A DNA stretch of 64,000 nucleotides from Clostridia bacterium (lineage in GTDB: Bacteria > Bacillota > Clostridia > Christensenellales > CAG-138): positions 1 to 64,000 of the forward strand of contig JAFXSG010000005.1 of the NCBI GenBank assembly GCA_017525875.1. Direction: 5' to 3'. Both the position numbers and the translations under genes were made by a program. The notes below the pieces were generated by a model. That model was not told the DNA's origin and did not search any database. It was given only the letters and a program-made list of their open reading frames with translations. Positions within the stretch are counted from its first letter, which is position 1. Each line of letters opens with the position of its first letter. Shown one piece after another: positions 45,636 to 54,216 of this stretch.

Positions 45636-46604
45636 TTACGGGATCTCGATCTTTATATCGCCGGTATCCGTGGTGAGCTTGCACTTGCCGCCGGCCGTGG
45701 TCTCCGGCACCTCGATCCTGCCCGTATCGGTCTTCGCGATGAACACCTTTTCGGTGAGCAGGCTGCCGGTGATATCGCCCGTGTCGGTCTCGACCTCGAG
45801 CTCCGCCGCGTCGCACATGTCGAAGCGGACGTGCCCCGTGCTGCGTTTTACGAGAAGCTTGCCGGAGGCGATCACGCCCGTGAGGTTCAGATCGCCCGTG
45901 CTGCCGGTCGAGGTGAGACTCTCGCAGGAGGTATCGCTGATCGTCGCCCTGCCCGTGCTCACGCTCACGCCGATATCGGTGAACTCGCCGCTGCTCACCA
46001 TAATGTGGCCGGTGGTGACGGAGAGCGTGAGCGCCTGCGCTTTGGCGCTGTTCATGCGGATGCTGCCCGTGTCGGTTTTGATCGAGATCGGGCCCGCGGC
46101 GGAGGCATTGCACTGCACGTCCCCGGTGGTGACGGCGATATCGACCGAGGCGAAGGTGAAGTCCGAAGGGATATCGACGTCGCCGGTGTGCTCGCTGATC
46201 TTCACCGCGCCGTATTCGGTATTTGGCAGATAGACCGTGATCCCGGGGCCCGGGCTGCCGAACGAGAAGAGCGTAAATCTGTCGTGCCACTCCCTCGGGT
46301 CGAGCGATCTCACGGTGAGCGTACCGTTCTGCACCGCGGCGGAGACCTCCTTCTTGGATTCGTTATGGAACTCCACCCTGCATTTACCGTCAGGGGCGGG
46401 CACGAGACGGATGTTCTCGGTATCGGACTCGACCGAGATATCGGTGAACGCCTCCGTGATGTCGAATGAACGGGTCTCGTATTTCGCGACCGCGGACGAG
46501 GGGAGCTGCCAATCGTTTGCGGCCAGCACTCCGAAAACGGCGAATGCTCCGAGGAGCACCAGCACGACGGCGATGATGAGCCATGTTTTAGTTGATCTTG
46601 TCAT
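45636..46604 (-). CDS. DUF4097 beta-repeat protein
   Basis: This 322-residue protein has an N-terminal membrane helix (about 8-27) and an extracellular part built from beta-strand repeats with the recurring motif (D/V)xxTGD(I/V) (SEHTGDVDIPSDF, VTTGDVQCNASA, VETDTGDITGSLL, LTTDTGDIKIEIP). This is a right-handed beta-helix-like fold seen in LiaG and related envelope-stress proteins. AAGGAG precedes the ATG. It ends a PadR-DUF1700-DUF4097 operon. Confidence 0.85.
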   Translation of the reverse strand: MTRSTKTWLIIAVVLVLLGAFAVFGVLAANDWQLPSSAVAKYETRSFDITEAFTDISVESDTENIRLVPAPDGKCRVEFHNESKKEVSAAVQNGTLTVRSLDPREWHDRFTLFSFGSPGPGITVYLPNTEYGAVKISEHTGDVDIPSDFTFASVDIAVTTGDVQCNASAAGPISIKTDTGSIRMNSAKAQALTLSVTTGHIMVSSGEFTDIGVSVSTGRATISDTSCESLTSTGSTGDLNLTGVIASGKLLVKRSTGHVRFDMCDAAELEVETDTGDITGSLLTEKVFIAKTDTGRIEVPETTAGGKCKLTTDTGDIKIEIP

Positions 46605-46605
46605 A

Positions 46606-47202
46606 TTATTTCTCCTTCCTGACGAACAATGATTTGATTCCGAGCGCGATCTTTTTGGTGAGCTCGGCCGCGCCTTTCGTGGCGGCCCTGCAGGCGAAGA
46701 ACATAAATACGGAGAGCCCCGCGAGCAGGACGCCGGCGCCGATCAGCATAACGCCCTCCCTGCGATAACCCTTGATGAACTGCAGCACGCCCGCGGCGAC
46801 GCCGCCGACCGCTCCTGCGATGAACGACACGAACACCGCCCACAGGCCGACGATAAGCGCCCAGATCACGACGTAGGCGCAGAGCACGAGCACCAGCGCC
46901 GCGATCAGCAGCGGAAACCAGAGCGGGAAGCCGAGCACGAGCAGTATGATCTCCCACGCGCCCATGCGCCGCCTGCCCGTTATCCGCTCGCGCACGAGCT
47001 TTTGGAGCGGGATATCGGCAAGGATCTGCTTTGCCAGCTCGTCCACGGGCCCCGCCTCGGCGACCGCGTCCTCCTCCGAAAGGCCGTCCTCGACCCTGTC
47101 GTCGATCAGCTCGCCGTAAAAGCTCAGGCGTTCCAGGACGTCGTCCTGCGGCAGACCCGCAAGGGCCTTTTCAAGCTGCGAGATAAATTCCTGTTTATTC
47201 AT
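46606..47202 (-). CDS. DUF1700 (HAAS) membrane protein
   Basis: A 198-residue protein. The N-terminal HAAS domain (MNKQEFISQLEKALAGLPQD ... ERLSFYGELIDDRVEDGLSEEDAV) is followed by three or four membrane helices (about 80-190). ATG at 47202 has GAGGAG 9 bases upstream and overlaps the PadR gene end by 8 bases. Proteins of this kind usually pair with a PadR regulator and sense envelope state. Confidence 0.87.
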   Translation of the reverse strand: MNKQEFISQLEKALAGLPQDDVLERLSFYGELIDDRVEDGLSEEDAVAEAGPVDELAKQILADIPLQKLVRERITGRRRMGAWEIILLVLGFPLWFPLLIAALVLVLCAYVVIWALIVGLWAVFVSFIAGAVGGVAAGVLQFIKGYRREGVMLIGAGVLLAGLSVFMFFACRAATKGAAELTKKIALGIKSLFVRKEK

Positions 47203-47515
47203 CGGTTTTCTCTCCTCTTGCAACAAATTGCCAGATCGAAACGACCTGCTTCCATTCTTCCTTGAAATCCTCGATGCGCTGCACCCCCGCAGGCGTGATG
47301 CGGTAGTATTTGCGGAGCCTTCCGTCGTGCTCCGCGCTCCTGACGGTGAGCAGCCTGGCCGCTTCGAGCCGTTTGAGGATGGTGTAAAGGGTCGATTCGG
47401 AAAGCTCTATATACGGCTTCATATCCTTGATGATCTTGTAGCCGTAGGACTCCTCGTCCCTTATCGCGGCCAGGACGCAAACGTCCAGCAGCCCGCGTTT
47501 CAACTGAGTATCCAT
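47195..47515 (-). CDS. PadR-family transcriptional regulator
   Basis: This 106-residue protein has a winged helix with the PadR pattern KRGLLDVCVLAAIRDEESYG, YKIIKDMKPYIELSESTLYT, LKRLEAARLLTV and a charged C-terminal helix. It probably represses its own operon (DUF1700 and DUF4097 follow). GGGAGG precedes the ATG. Confidence 0.92.
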   Translation of the reverse strand: MDTQLKRGLLDVCVLAAIRDEESYGYKIIKDMKPYIELSESTLYTILKRLEAARLLTVRSAEHDGRLRKYYRITPAGVQRIEDFKEEWKQVVSIWQFVARGEKTDE

Positions 47516-47540
47516 GCCATGCCTCCCTTCATGGAATACA

Positions 47541-47569
47541 TCATATCACGAAGTATTGCGTTTGTCAAC
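47541..47569 (-). promoter_or_regulatory. Promoter of the PadR operon
   Basis: On the minus strand TTGACA, 17 bases, TATGAT, about 25 bases before the PadR ATG. Confidence 0.85.
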
Positions 47570-47600
47570 AGGGGGTCGAAAATTTTTTTCACAAAAAAGA

Positions 47601-47882
47601 GACGCCTCGTTTCGGCGCATCCGCATAAGGATAAACAGCCTCAAAAGGCATCTTTTCGCGTCCGGCCGCGTTAAAAATGCTCGGAAGACGCTCCGAGTAT
47701 TCCTGCGCTTTTTGCCTTGCCGGCCACAAAAATCTGCTCTTTTGAGACGCTGCGCGGTTTTCAGCAATGTAAATGAAATAGATCCGGGGATGATTTTTGT
47801 ATCCCCGGATCTCGTTTGTTCTAAGGCTTATTTTCTGCTGAAAACCTGTATCTCCTTATGCGGATGCGCCGTTCGAAGCGTC
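47601..47882. repeat. MITE-like element with 30-bp inverted ends
   Basis: The left arm (47601-47631) and right arm (47853-47882) are inverted copies: CGGCGCATCCGCATAAGG and CCTTATGCGGATGCGCCG match exactly, with flanking GACGCxTCG imperfect. About 220 bp inside has no gene but holds hairpins, including AGATCCGGGGAT / ATCCCCGGATCT at 47781-47813. Such a structure fits a small non-autonomous element or a structured RNA. Confidence 0.6.
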
Positions 47883-47898
47883 CCTTCCATTTCGGGCT

Positions 47899-48075
47899 TT
47901 ACCTTTTCGCGTAGCTTCCGCAGAGGCTCTCGTCCTCCGCGCAGCCGGTATCGGGCCTGCCGGTGCAGGGCTCGACCTGGATACGGGTGAGCTCGCAGTA
48001 GTTCCCGCTGTCGTTGTAGCGGCAGCTCGTGACGTGGCAGCCGATGGTCTGGCAGCCGATCTTGGTCTTTTCCAT
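47899..48075 (-). CDS. DUF1540 cysteine-rich small protein
   Basis: This 58-residue protein begins MEKTKIGCQTIGCHVTSCRY and ends CAEDESLCGSYAKR, with seven cysteines in the DUF1540 spacing, probably a metal site. AAGGAG lies 8 bases before the ATG. It is divergent from ddl-murF. Function is unknown. Confidence 0.85.
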   Translation of the reverse strand: MEKTKIGCQTIGCHVTSCRYNDSGNYCELTRIQVEPCTGRPDTGCAEDESLCGSYAKR

Positions 48076-48179
48076 AATGATTCTCCTTTTTATTATTTGG
48101 GCATTCCCCTTTTTAAGTTTGCCCGGCGGAGGGCGGATCGATACAAACACGGCGGGGTTTGTGAAATTTCTTATATTTG

Positions 48180-48207
48180 TTGCAAAAATCCCCATTTATG
48201 TTATAAT
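48180..48207 (+). promoter_or_regulatory. Promoter of ddl-murF
   Basis: TTGCAA, 16 bases, TATAAT. Confidence 0.75.
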
Positions 48208-48301
48208 TATAAAGTTGAGCATAACATAAAGCGCGGCCCCTGTTCGGCCGCTGGGCGGCGTGCTCTGCCGCCCGATGAAAAAGAAAGGCAAAGGATTTTT
48301 T

Positions 48302-49333
48302 ATGAAGATAGCTGTTATCTGCGGCGGCAGGAGCAACGAACGCGACGTTTCCCTCTCGACCGGCGCAAAGGTCGCAACGGAGCTGCGTAAAGCCGGGCAC
48401 TCCGTGGTCTATATCGACGCGTGCGAAGGGCTGGAACTCGACTGCACTCCCGAGGAGGCGTTTGAGAAAAACCTGCCCATCCCCGTGCACTCCGTCGCGG
48501 AGACCGCACCGGACGTTCGCCCGTTTTTTGAGCGGAAAGAAGGCTTTTTCGGCAAAAACGTGATCGAGATCTGCAAGGCGGCGGAAGTGGTCTTCAACGC
48601 GCTGCACGGCGACGAAGGCGAGAACGGCAAGCGGCAGGCCGCGTTCGACATGATGAACGTCAAATACACCGGCTCCGGCGCGCAGGGCTGCCTGCTCGGC
48701 ATGAACAAGAGCCTCTCCAAGATGGTGTTCCATCAGCACGACATCCCCACGCCCGAGGAGGCCATCCTTCACGGCGAGAGCGTGGACGAGGCCGTGAAAA
48801 AATGCGCGTGGCTCGGTTTCCCCTGCGTTGTGAAGCCCGCGAGCCTCGGCTCCAGCGTTGGCGTTTCCATCGCGCACGACGAAAAAGAGTTTCGCGCCGC
48901 GCTCCTCGAAGCCGAAGCTTTTGAGGACGTGGTCATCGTTGAAAAATACATCAAGGGGCGCGAGTTCTCTGTCGGCATCGTGGGCGGCAGGGTGCTCCCC
49001 GCGATCGAGATCATCCCGAAAGAGGGCTTCTACGACTACAAAAACAAGTATCAGCCCGGCTGCACCGTGGAGATCTGCCCGGCGGACATCCCGGAAAGGC
49101 TCGAGCAAGAGATGGCAAGGAGCGCGATGGCTGTTTTCAAAGCGCTCGACCTTGCCGCCTACGCCCGCGTGGATTTCATGGTGGACGAGACCGGCGCCTA
49201 CGTGCTCGAAGCGAACACCGCGCCCGGCATGACCCCCACGAGCCTGCTGCCCCAGGAAGCGGCGGCCGCCGGCATGAGCTTCCCCGAACTGCTTGAAGAG
49301 ATCATCTCGGAAAGCCTGAAGATCAAAAGGTAA
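48302..49333 (+). CDS. ddl: D-alanine--D-alanine ligase
   Basis: This 343-residue ATP-grasp enzyme has VICGGRSNERDVSLSTG at the N-terminus, LHGDEGENGKRQAAFDMMNV, CVVKPASLGSSVGVSIAHDE in the ATP-binding region, and the metal-binding end VDFMVDETGAYVLEANTAPG. It joins two D-alanines for peptidoglycan. ATG at 48302 has AAAGG about 9 bases upstream; a longer upstream frame lacks a site. murF follows after 9 bases and uses its product. Confidence 0.94.
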   Translation: MKIAVICGGRSNERDVSLSTGAKVATELRKAGHSVVYIDACEGLELDCTPEEAFEKNLPIPVHSVAETAPDVRPFFERKEGFFGKNVIEICKAAEVVFNALHGDEGENGKRQAAFDMMNVKYTGSGAQGCLLGMNKSLSKMVFHQHDIPTPEEAILHGESVDEAVKKCAWLGFPCVVKPASLGSSVGVSIAHDEKEFRAALLEAEAFEDVVIVEKYIKGREFSVGIVGGRVLPAIEIIPKEGFYDYKNKYQPGCTVEICPADIPERLEQEMARSAMAVFKALDLAAYARVDFMVDETGAYVLEANTAPGMTPTSLLPQEAAAAGMSFPELLEEIISESLKIKR

Positions 49334-49342
49334 AGAGGAAAT

Positions 49343-50689
49343 ATGATCGAACTTACTGTTTCCGAGGCCGTACGCGCCTGCGGCGGTGAGCTTAAAAACT
49401 GCGAAACGCTCGCTCCCGATACGCTCATCCCCGCGATCACGCTGGACAGCCGCAAGGCGGGACCCGGCGCTCTGTTCGTCGCCGTCAAAGGCGAGAGGGT
49501 GGACGGGCACGACTACATCAAAGCCGCCATGGAGCGCGGCGCGGCGCTTGCCATAAGCGAAAAGGAGACCGCATTCCCGCATATCCGCGTCAGCTCCAGC
49601 CTTGCCGCGATGCAGGCGATCGCCGGGTACCTGCGCGAAAAATCCGGCATCCCGGTCGTTGCGGTCGTGGGAAGCGTGGGCAAAACGAGCACAAGGCAGA
49701 TGCTCTCCTGCGTGCTCGGCAAAAAGTTCGATATTTTGAGCACGGAGGGCAATTTCAACAACGAATTCGGCGTGCCGCAGATGCTGTTCCGCCTTGAAAA
49801 GCATCACGAGCTCGCGGTGCTGGAGCTGGGCATCAGCCATTTCGGCGAGATGGAGCGGCTGGCCCGCTTCGTGCGGCCGGACTACGCGGTCTACACGAAC
49901 ATCGGCAATATGCACCTTGAGAACCTCATCGACCGGGACGGCGTGCTCCGCGCGAAGACGGAGCTGGTGCCCTACGTTCGCGAGGGCGGCATGCTCTTCA
50001 TGAACGGTGCGGACGACAAGCTGCGTTCGTTCCATTCCAACCTCCCCACAGTCTATTTCGGCACGGACGAGTGCTACAGCGTGCACGCGGAGGACGTACG
50101 GCAGATCGGCCTCGAGCGGACGGAGTTCACGCTCGTTTACGGCGACAAGACGCTGCCCGTCAGCATGCCCGCGGTCGGCGAGCACATGGTGCTGAACGCG
50201 ATCGCGGCGGCGACCGTCGCAAAGGAGCTCGGCCTCACCGCGGAGCAGGTCAAGGCGGGCGTCGAGAGCTACACCCCCGTCGGCCACAGGGGCAGGGTGG
50301 AAAAGCTTGCCGGGATCACGCTCGTGGACGACTGCTACAACGCGGGCCCCGATTCAATGCGCGCCTCGATAGCGGCCCTTCGCGGCACGCGCCGCGTCGC
50401 GCTGCTCGGCGATATGCTGGAGCTCGGCGAGCAGACCCGCGAGCTTCATGAAAGCCTCGGTGAATACTGCGCCGAAAACCTCGAAGCGCTGTTCACCGTG
50501 GGCGAGCTCGGAGAGTCGATCGCGCAGGGCGCCGAAAAAGCCGGCATGAAAAACGTTTTCCGTACCACGCGCGAGACCGCCGCGGACGATCTCAAAGCCT
50601 TCGTGCGCGAGGGCGACGCGCTGCTCGTCAAGGCCTCCCGCGGGATGCACCTTGAGGAAGCTGTGGATAAGATAATGCTCTGGAAATGA
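49343..50689 (+). CDS. murF: UDP-MurNAc-tripeptide--D-Ala-D-Ala ligase
   Basis: A 448-residue Mur ligase. The N-domain has ITLDSRKAGPGALFVAVKGE, the ATP loop is VAVVGSVGKTSTRQMLS (about residue 107-123), with GNFNNEFGVPQMLF and ELGISHFGEM. The C-domain has DDCYNAGPDSMRASI and LLGDMLELGEQ. It adds the D-Ala-D-Ala made by Ddl, completing the cytoplasmic peptidoglycan precursor. AGAGGA precedes the ATG. Confidence 0.95.
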   Translation: MIELTVSEAVRACGGELKNCETLAPDTLIPAITLDSRKAGPGALFVAVKGERVDGHDYIKAAMERGAALAISEKETAFPHIRVSSSLAAMQAIAGYLREKSGIPVVAVVGSVGKTSTRQMLSCVLGKKFDILSTEGNFNNEFGVPQMLFRLEKHHELAVLELGISHFGEMERLARFVRPDYAVYTNIGNMHLENLIDRDGVLRAKTELVPYVREGGMLFMNGADDKLRSFHSNLPTVYFGTDECYSVHAEDVRQIGLERTEFTLVYGDKTLPVSMPAVGEHMVLNAIAAATVAKELGLTAEQVKAGVESYTPVGHRGRVEKLAGITLVDDCYNAGPDSMRASIAALRGTRRVALLGDMLELGEQTRELHESLGEYCAENLEALFTVGELGESIAQGAEKAGMKNVFRTTRETAADDLKAFVREGDALLVKASRGMHLEEAVDKIMLWK

Positions 50690-50712
50690 GCCGCACTGCG
50701 GCGCAAATATAG

Positions 50713-50740
50713 GAAAAACCCGGATCGCTCCGGGTTTTTT
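50713..50740 (+). terminator. Terminator of ddl-murF
   Basis: AAAAACCCGGA TCGC TCCGGGTTTTTT. Confidence 0.9.
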
Positions 50741-50823
50741 CGTTATTGGCAGCCGAACAGGCGTTAAATAAACCACCAGTTTAACTGGTGGTCAATAAAA
50801 GAAATCTTTAGATAATGACAGAG

Positions 50824-50884
50824 AAAACCTCCTGTGTTAAAGTAAGAGTGGCCTAGGAACCACAACAAAAACACAGGAGGTTTT
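50824..50884 (+). promoter_or_regulatory. RNA stem that masks the tnpA ribosome site
   Basis: AAAACCTCCTGTGTT (50824-50838) is the exact complement of AACACAGGAGGTTTT (50870-50884), which contains the AGGAGG site 8 bases before the tnpA ATG. The 15-bp stem would block translation, as in IS200. Confidence 0.85.
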
Positions 50885-50887
50885 GTC

Positions 50888-51361
50888 ATGCAAGATGACG
50901 TAAGAAGTTTATCACATAGCAAGTGGAGGTGCAAGTACCATATAGTGTTTGCACCCAAATACCGTAGACAAGTAATCTACGGTAAGATAAAGGCAGATGT
51001 CGGAAAAATACTAAGGGAATTGTGTGAAAGGAAGGGAGTGGAAATAATCGAGGCGGAGTGCTGCCCCGATCATATCCATATGCTGGTGAGCATACCACCA
51101 CACTTGAGCGTTGCGCAATTTATGGGGTACTTGAAGAGCAAAAGCAGTCTGATGATATTTGACAGACATGCGAACCTGAAGTACAAGTACGGGAACAGAC
51201 ATTTCTGGTGCCGTGGATACTATGTGGATACAGTAGGAAAGTATGAAGGCGCAATAAAAGAGTACATACGGAACCAACTGCAGGAGGACATAGCGACAGA
51301 TCAGATAAGCATGAAGGAATTTGTAGACCCGTTTACGGGTGAGCCGGTGATAAAAGGCTAA
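50888..51361 (+). CDS. tnpA: IS200/IS605-family transposase TnpA
   Basis: This 157-residue HUH-type Y1 transposase starts with SKWRCKYHIVFAPKYRRQVI. The HUH motif is PDHIHMLVSIPP, and FWCRGYYVDTVGKYEGAIKE followed by YIRNQ provides the catalytic tyrosine. Length is normal and the frame intact, so it may be active. It moves single-stranded DNA by excision and insertion at short target sites. The gene is AT-richer than the surrounding genes. Confidence 0.95.
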   Translation: MQDDVRSLSHSKWRCKYHIVFAPKYRRQVIYGKIKADVGKILRELCERKGVEIIEAECCPDHIHMLVSIPPHLSVAQFMGYLKSKSSLMIFDRHANLKYKYGNRHFWCRGYYVDTVGKYEGAIKEYIRNQLQEDIATDQISMKEFVDPFTGEPVIKG

Positions 51362-51499
51362 AAAAGGAGCCCCCGAATAGGGGGCTGCCAGAGATAAAGC
51401 GCTGTTTCTAGGCTAATCAGTGCCCCCATTTGGGGGTGTCTGCAGGAGATAGGCCCTTATAGGGCCTGTTCAAACCACCCGTTCAACGGGTGGTTTTGA

Positions 51500-52015
51500 T
51501 TCGTTTCAGCATCGTTCCCCGCAGCAGAAGCGGAGACCATCCGCCCGCCTGCCTCGGGCACGAAAACCGGCGGCGAAGCGACCAAGCCGGCGGGCTTCCC
51601 CTTGAGGGGACGCGATCCGCAGGTCGCACGCTGTCTGAAAGGCCCGCAGGGGCTTGAAGACTGATGAGGTGTAAGGCCGCTAACACGGGATGCTTCGGAG
51701 TATCGTAGTCCTGTTGCCGAGCGGGCGGCAGATTGCCGCCCCTACGGCGAAAAAGGTAGATTTTCCTTTGGGAAAATCTGATTGATAACACCTCATCCGA
51801 CTGCGTAGGGCAAAGCCCTACGCATCCACCTCTCCCCTCGGAGGGGAAGGCCTGAAACTAGTCGCGTCCCCTCATAAGGGGAAGGCCTGATGCCGGTCGC
51901 GTCCCCTTGTAAATGGGAAGCCCGCCGGCCCGGTCGCTCCGCCGCGGTCATTTTCAAAACAAAACGGGCGGCTGAATCGCCGCCCATACTGTATTTGCCT
52001 ATGGCGTTTCGCGCC
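51500..52015. repeat. Intergenic repeat patch (dispersed elements)
   Basis: No gene is supported. Several repeat blocks are seen: CCAAGCCGGCGGGCTTCCCC with CTTGAGGGGACGCGATCCGC (inverted copy of 41640-41735); two GGGAAGCC-type copies at 51830-51945; CATCCGACTGCGTAGGGCAA at 51793; and two hairpins of GGGCGGC type (GGGCGGCAGATTGCCGCCC near 51722 and GGGCGGCTGAATCGCCGCCC near 51966). Confidence 0.7.
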
Positions 52016-52032
52016 CGCTGCCCGCGCGCCTG

Positions 52033-52239
52033 TCAGTCGCCTGAGTTCTTGCGCATCCGGTTGGAAATGATCCAAAGCGCCAAAGAAACGAGCAGCAGAA
52101 CAAGGAGCAGCGGATACATCACGTATAAACGAATGTTTCGAGGTAAATCTATCATCCCCGCCGTGTTGAAAAACTGCACAACACTAACGAAAATAGCAAT
52201 GACCGTGCTGGCTATGCCAAGCTTTTGATACCGTTTCAT
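52033..52239 (-). CDS. Small membrane protein of unknown function
   Basis: This 68-residue protein has two membrane helices (about 7-27 and 38-60) and a basic-acidic tail, NRMRKNSGD. GGAG lies about 9 bases before the ATG. It lies 24 bases downstream of rubrerythrin on the same strand, so it may be co-transcribed. No family is recognised. Confidence 0.55.
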   Translation of the reverse strand: MKRYQKLGIASTVIAIFVSVVQFFNTAGMIDLPRNIRLYVMYPLLLVLLLVSLALWIISNRMRKNSGD

Positions 52240-52263
52240 ATCCGTCAGCTCCGTTTTCGGTAA

Positions 52264-52803
52264 TCAATAATTCTCTTCCCTGACCTCGAAGTAGGCCTGC
52301 GGATGATTGCAGACGGGGCAGACCTCCGGCGCCTTGGTGCCGACCACGATATGACCGCAGTTGCGGCATTCCCAGACCATCACTCCGGCTTTCTCGAATA
52401 CCTGCCTGGTCTCGATATTGGCGAGCAGCTTGCGGTAGCGCTCCTCGTGTTGCTTCTCGATAGCGGCGACGCCGCGGAACTGCTTTGCAAGGTCGAAAAA
52501 GCCTTCCTCCTCCGCCTCGCGCGCCATGCGGTCGTACATATCGGTCCATTCGAAGTTCTCGCCGTCGGCCGCCGCCGCAAGGTTCTCCTCGGTGGTGCCG
52601 AGCGCGCCGAGCGCCTTGAACCAGAGCTTCGCGTGCTCCTTCTCGTTCTCAGCCGTCTTCAGGAAAAGAGCGGCGATCTGCTCATAGCCCGCCTTCTTCG
52701 CGACGGATGCGTAATAGGTGTATTTGTTGCGCGCCTGGGATTCGCCCGCGAACGCCTCCCAAAGGTTCTTTTCGGTCTTGGTGCCGGCATAGGGATTTGC
52801 CAT
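52264..52803 (-). CDS. rbr: Rubrerythrin
   Basis: This 179-residue protein has a diiron four-helix domain ([59 protein letters not shown]) with all ligand glutamates and the histidine, and a C-terminal rubredoxin-like iron site ([10 protein letters not shown] ... [13 protein letters not shown]). It reduces hydrogen peroxide in anaerobes. ATG at 52803 has GGAGG 8 bases upstream; a longer frame further upstream is not coding. Confidence 0.96.
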   Translation of the reverse strand: MANPYAGTKTEKNLWEAFAGESQARNKYTYYASVAKKAGYEQIAALFLKTAENEKEHAKLWFKALGALGTTEENLAAAADGENFEWTDMYDRMAREAEEEGFFDLAKQFRGVAAIEKQHEERYRKLLANIETRQVFEKAGVMVWECRNCGHIVVGTKAPEVCPVCNHPQAYFEVREENY

Positions 52804-52851
52804 TTGTTTTTCCTCCGTTTTTCGCCGCTCCATGCGGCTTATTTCTTCTAA

Positions 52852-52880
52852 ACTATACCATAGTTTGCCCCATTGGTCAA
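52852..52880 (-). promoter_or_regulatory. Promoter of rbr
   Basis: On the minus strand TTGACC, 17 bases, TATAGT. Confidence 0.8.
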
Positions 52881-52896
52881 GAAATAACCGCCGCGG

Positions 52897-52925
52897 TTGA
52901 TTTGCGCGCGCGGGGGTGGTATGAT
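52897..52925 (+). promoter_or_regulatory. Promoter of the gene at 52960
   Basis: TTGATT, 17 bases, TATGAT. It is divergent from the rbr promoter. Confidence 0.7.
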
Positions 52926-52959
52926 AATACTGGAATTGTATTTGAGGAGGTGCCTGTAC

Positions 52960-53358
52960 GTGAAGCTTTTGGGAGTTGAAAAGCGGGGCGCATGGCTCTA
53001 TTCCGAGTGGAGGCTGACCTACCCGGTCGGCTGGGAAAGCATTCTGAACGCGGTCGCGCTGTGCTGGCAGTACATGAAGGAGCCCGAACTCCTGCTCGGC
53101 GATGCGGGCGGCGAAAAGCAGGTTCCGGTCGACCGCGCGGAGGAAGTTAAAAAGCTCGATGAATCGGGCACGCTCACGATCCGCGGGTTTTCCACGATCG
53201 TCAATGTTCCGCTGATGCTCGTGTTTTTCAATCAGAGCGATATGGTGAGGCTGTACGTCGCCTGCGCCACGGAGGAGTTCGCCGAGGCCGACTACAGGGA
53301 GTTCAACCTCTCCATGTGCCAGTTCATGGATTCCGCGGAGCTGGCGATGTATCGCTGA
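52960..53358 (+). CDS. Conserved hypothetical protein
   Basis: This 132-residue soluble protein starts at GTG 52960 with AGGAGG 9 bases upstream, better supported than an ATG at 52921. It has [20 protein letters not shown] and [21 protein letters not shown] and a charged end. It has no signal peptide and no motif of known function. It is followed by the gene at 53399 on the same strand. Confidence 0.65.
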   Translation: MKLLGVEKRGAWLYSEWRLTYPVGWESILNAVALCWQYMKEPELLLGDAGGEKQVPVDRAEEVKKLDESGTLTIRGFSTIVNVPLMLVFFNQSDMVRLYVACATEEFAEADYREFNLSMCQFMDSAELAMYR

Positions 53359-53398
53359 ACCCGGCGCTTTTGGCCGATGAAAGAACGGAGGACCCATC

Positions 53399-54118
53399 AT
53401 GTTTACCGATAATATCGCATACTGCGGCGTGGACTGCCATGAATGCATCGACTATGAAAAATGCGTCTGCCCCGGCTGCCGTAACACCGAGTGGCGGGAG
53501 GACGATACCTGCCCGATCGCCGAATGCTGCCTGAAAAGGGGCGCCAACGACTGCGGCGAGTGCGAAGCTTTTCCCTGTGAAATGATGCAGGGCTTCTTTA
53601 AGGAATCGGAGAGCCACCGCCGGGCGCTGCTCCGCCTGCGCGGCGAAGAACTCCCTCCCTGCCATCCGTCGCTGCTGCGCCTTTCCGCGTTCGACGGCAA
53701 GCGCATCCGCCTGACGGAAAAGGGCGGCAGGATCTTCGAGGGGATCGCGAGCCACGACTCCGCCGACTACTGCGAGCACGAATACGGCGTTCGCGAGGAG
53801 GGGATCTCGCTCTCCCACCTGCTGTTTTACAGCGGCGATATAGAAAAGGCGGAGGCGATCGACGAATTTTCCGCCCCGTTCGGCCTGCTCGAGGAGGAGA
53901 TCGTATCGGACGGCGACCTGCTCACGGACGCGCTTTCGGACGAGGAGACGGAGCACGTCCTGCGCCTTCTCCGCTGCATGGCGGCGCACCTGAGACGCGG
54001 GGAAAGCCTGCCCGACGAGAGCGGCGTGAAGCACGAGCTTCGGATGATCATCAAGTATTCGCATGAAGACGCGCTCCGCGGGACCGCCGCGGCCGTGCTC
54101 GAAATGCTCCCCCGCTGA
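53399..54118 (+). CDS. Protein with a DUF3795-like cysteine-rich N-terminus
   Basis: This 239-residue protein has a zinc-finger-like N-terminal part, [40 protein letters not shown] and [15 protein letters not shown] (about 1-65), matching the DUF3795 pattern. A short beta domain ([20 protein letters not shown], about 100-150) and an acidic helical end follow. The function is unknown; a metal or nucleic-acid binding role is a guess. It lies 40 bases after the preceding gene. Confidence 0.7.
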   Translation: MFTDNIAYCGVDCHECIDYEKCVCPGCRNTEWREDDTCPIAECCLKRGANDCGECEAFPCEMMQGFFKESESHRRALLRLRGEELPPCHPSLLRLSAFDGKRIRLTEKGGRIFEGIASHDSADYCEHEYGVREEGISLSHLLFYSGDIEKAEAIDEFSAPFGLLEEEIVSDGDLLTDALSDEETEHVLRLLRCMAAHLRRGESLPDESGVKHELRMIIKYSHEDALRGTAAAVLEMLPR

Positions 54119-54137
54119 AGCAGAACGCCAAAATATA

Positions 54138-54169
54138 CAGAAATCCCCGCGTTTTTCCGGGATTTCTGT
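54138..54169 (+). terminator. Terminator after 54118
   Basis: CAGAAATCCC / GGGATTTCTG around CGCGTTTTTCC. Confidence 0.7.
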
Positions 54170-54180
54170 GCAAAAACCAC

Positions 54181-54209
54181 TTTACAAGTGAAATGCGTTA
54201 TGCTAAAAT
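54181..54209 (+). promoter_or_regulatory. Promoter of rpsO
   Basis: TTTACA, 17 bases, TAAAAT. Confidence 0.75.
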
Positions 54210-54216
54210 AAAGTGC

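Larger units (their letters stand above)
50768..51496 (+). mobile_element. IS200-type insertion sequence (TnpA only)
   Basis: The left end has the hairpin ACCACCAGTTTAACTGGTGGT (50770-50790) and the right end the hairpin AACCACCCGTTCAACGGGTGGTT (51474-51496), as used by single-strand transposases. Between the tnpA stop and the right end are three more hairpins (GAGCCCCCGAATAGGGGGCT, GCCCCCATTTGGGGGT, AGGCCCTTATAGGGCCT). No tnpB is present. Exact cleavage sites are not determined. Confidence 0.85.

Noticed and set aside
48113-50287. 724-codon minus-strand frame over ddl and murF
   Set aside because: Antisense shadow; no start context and no family motifs.
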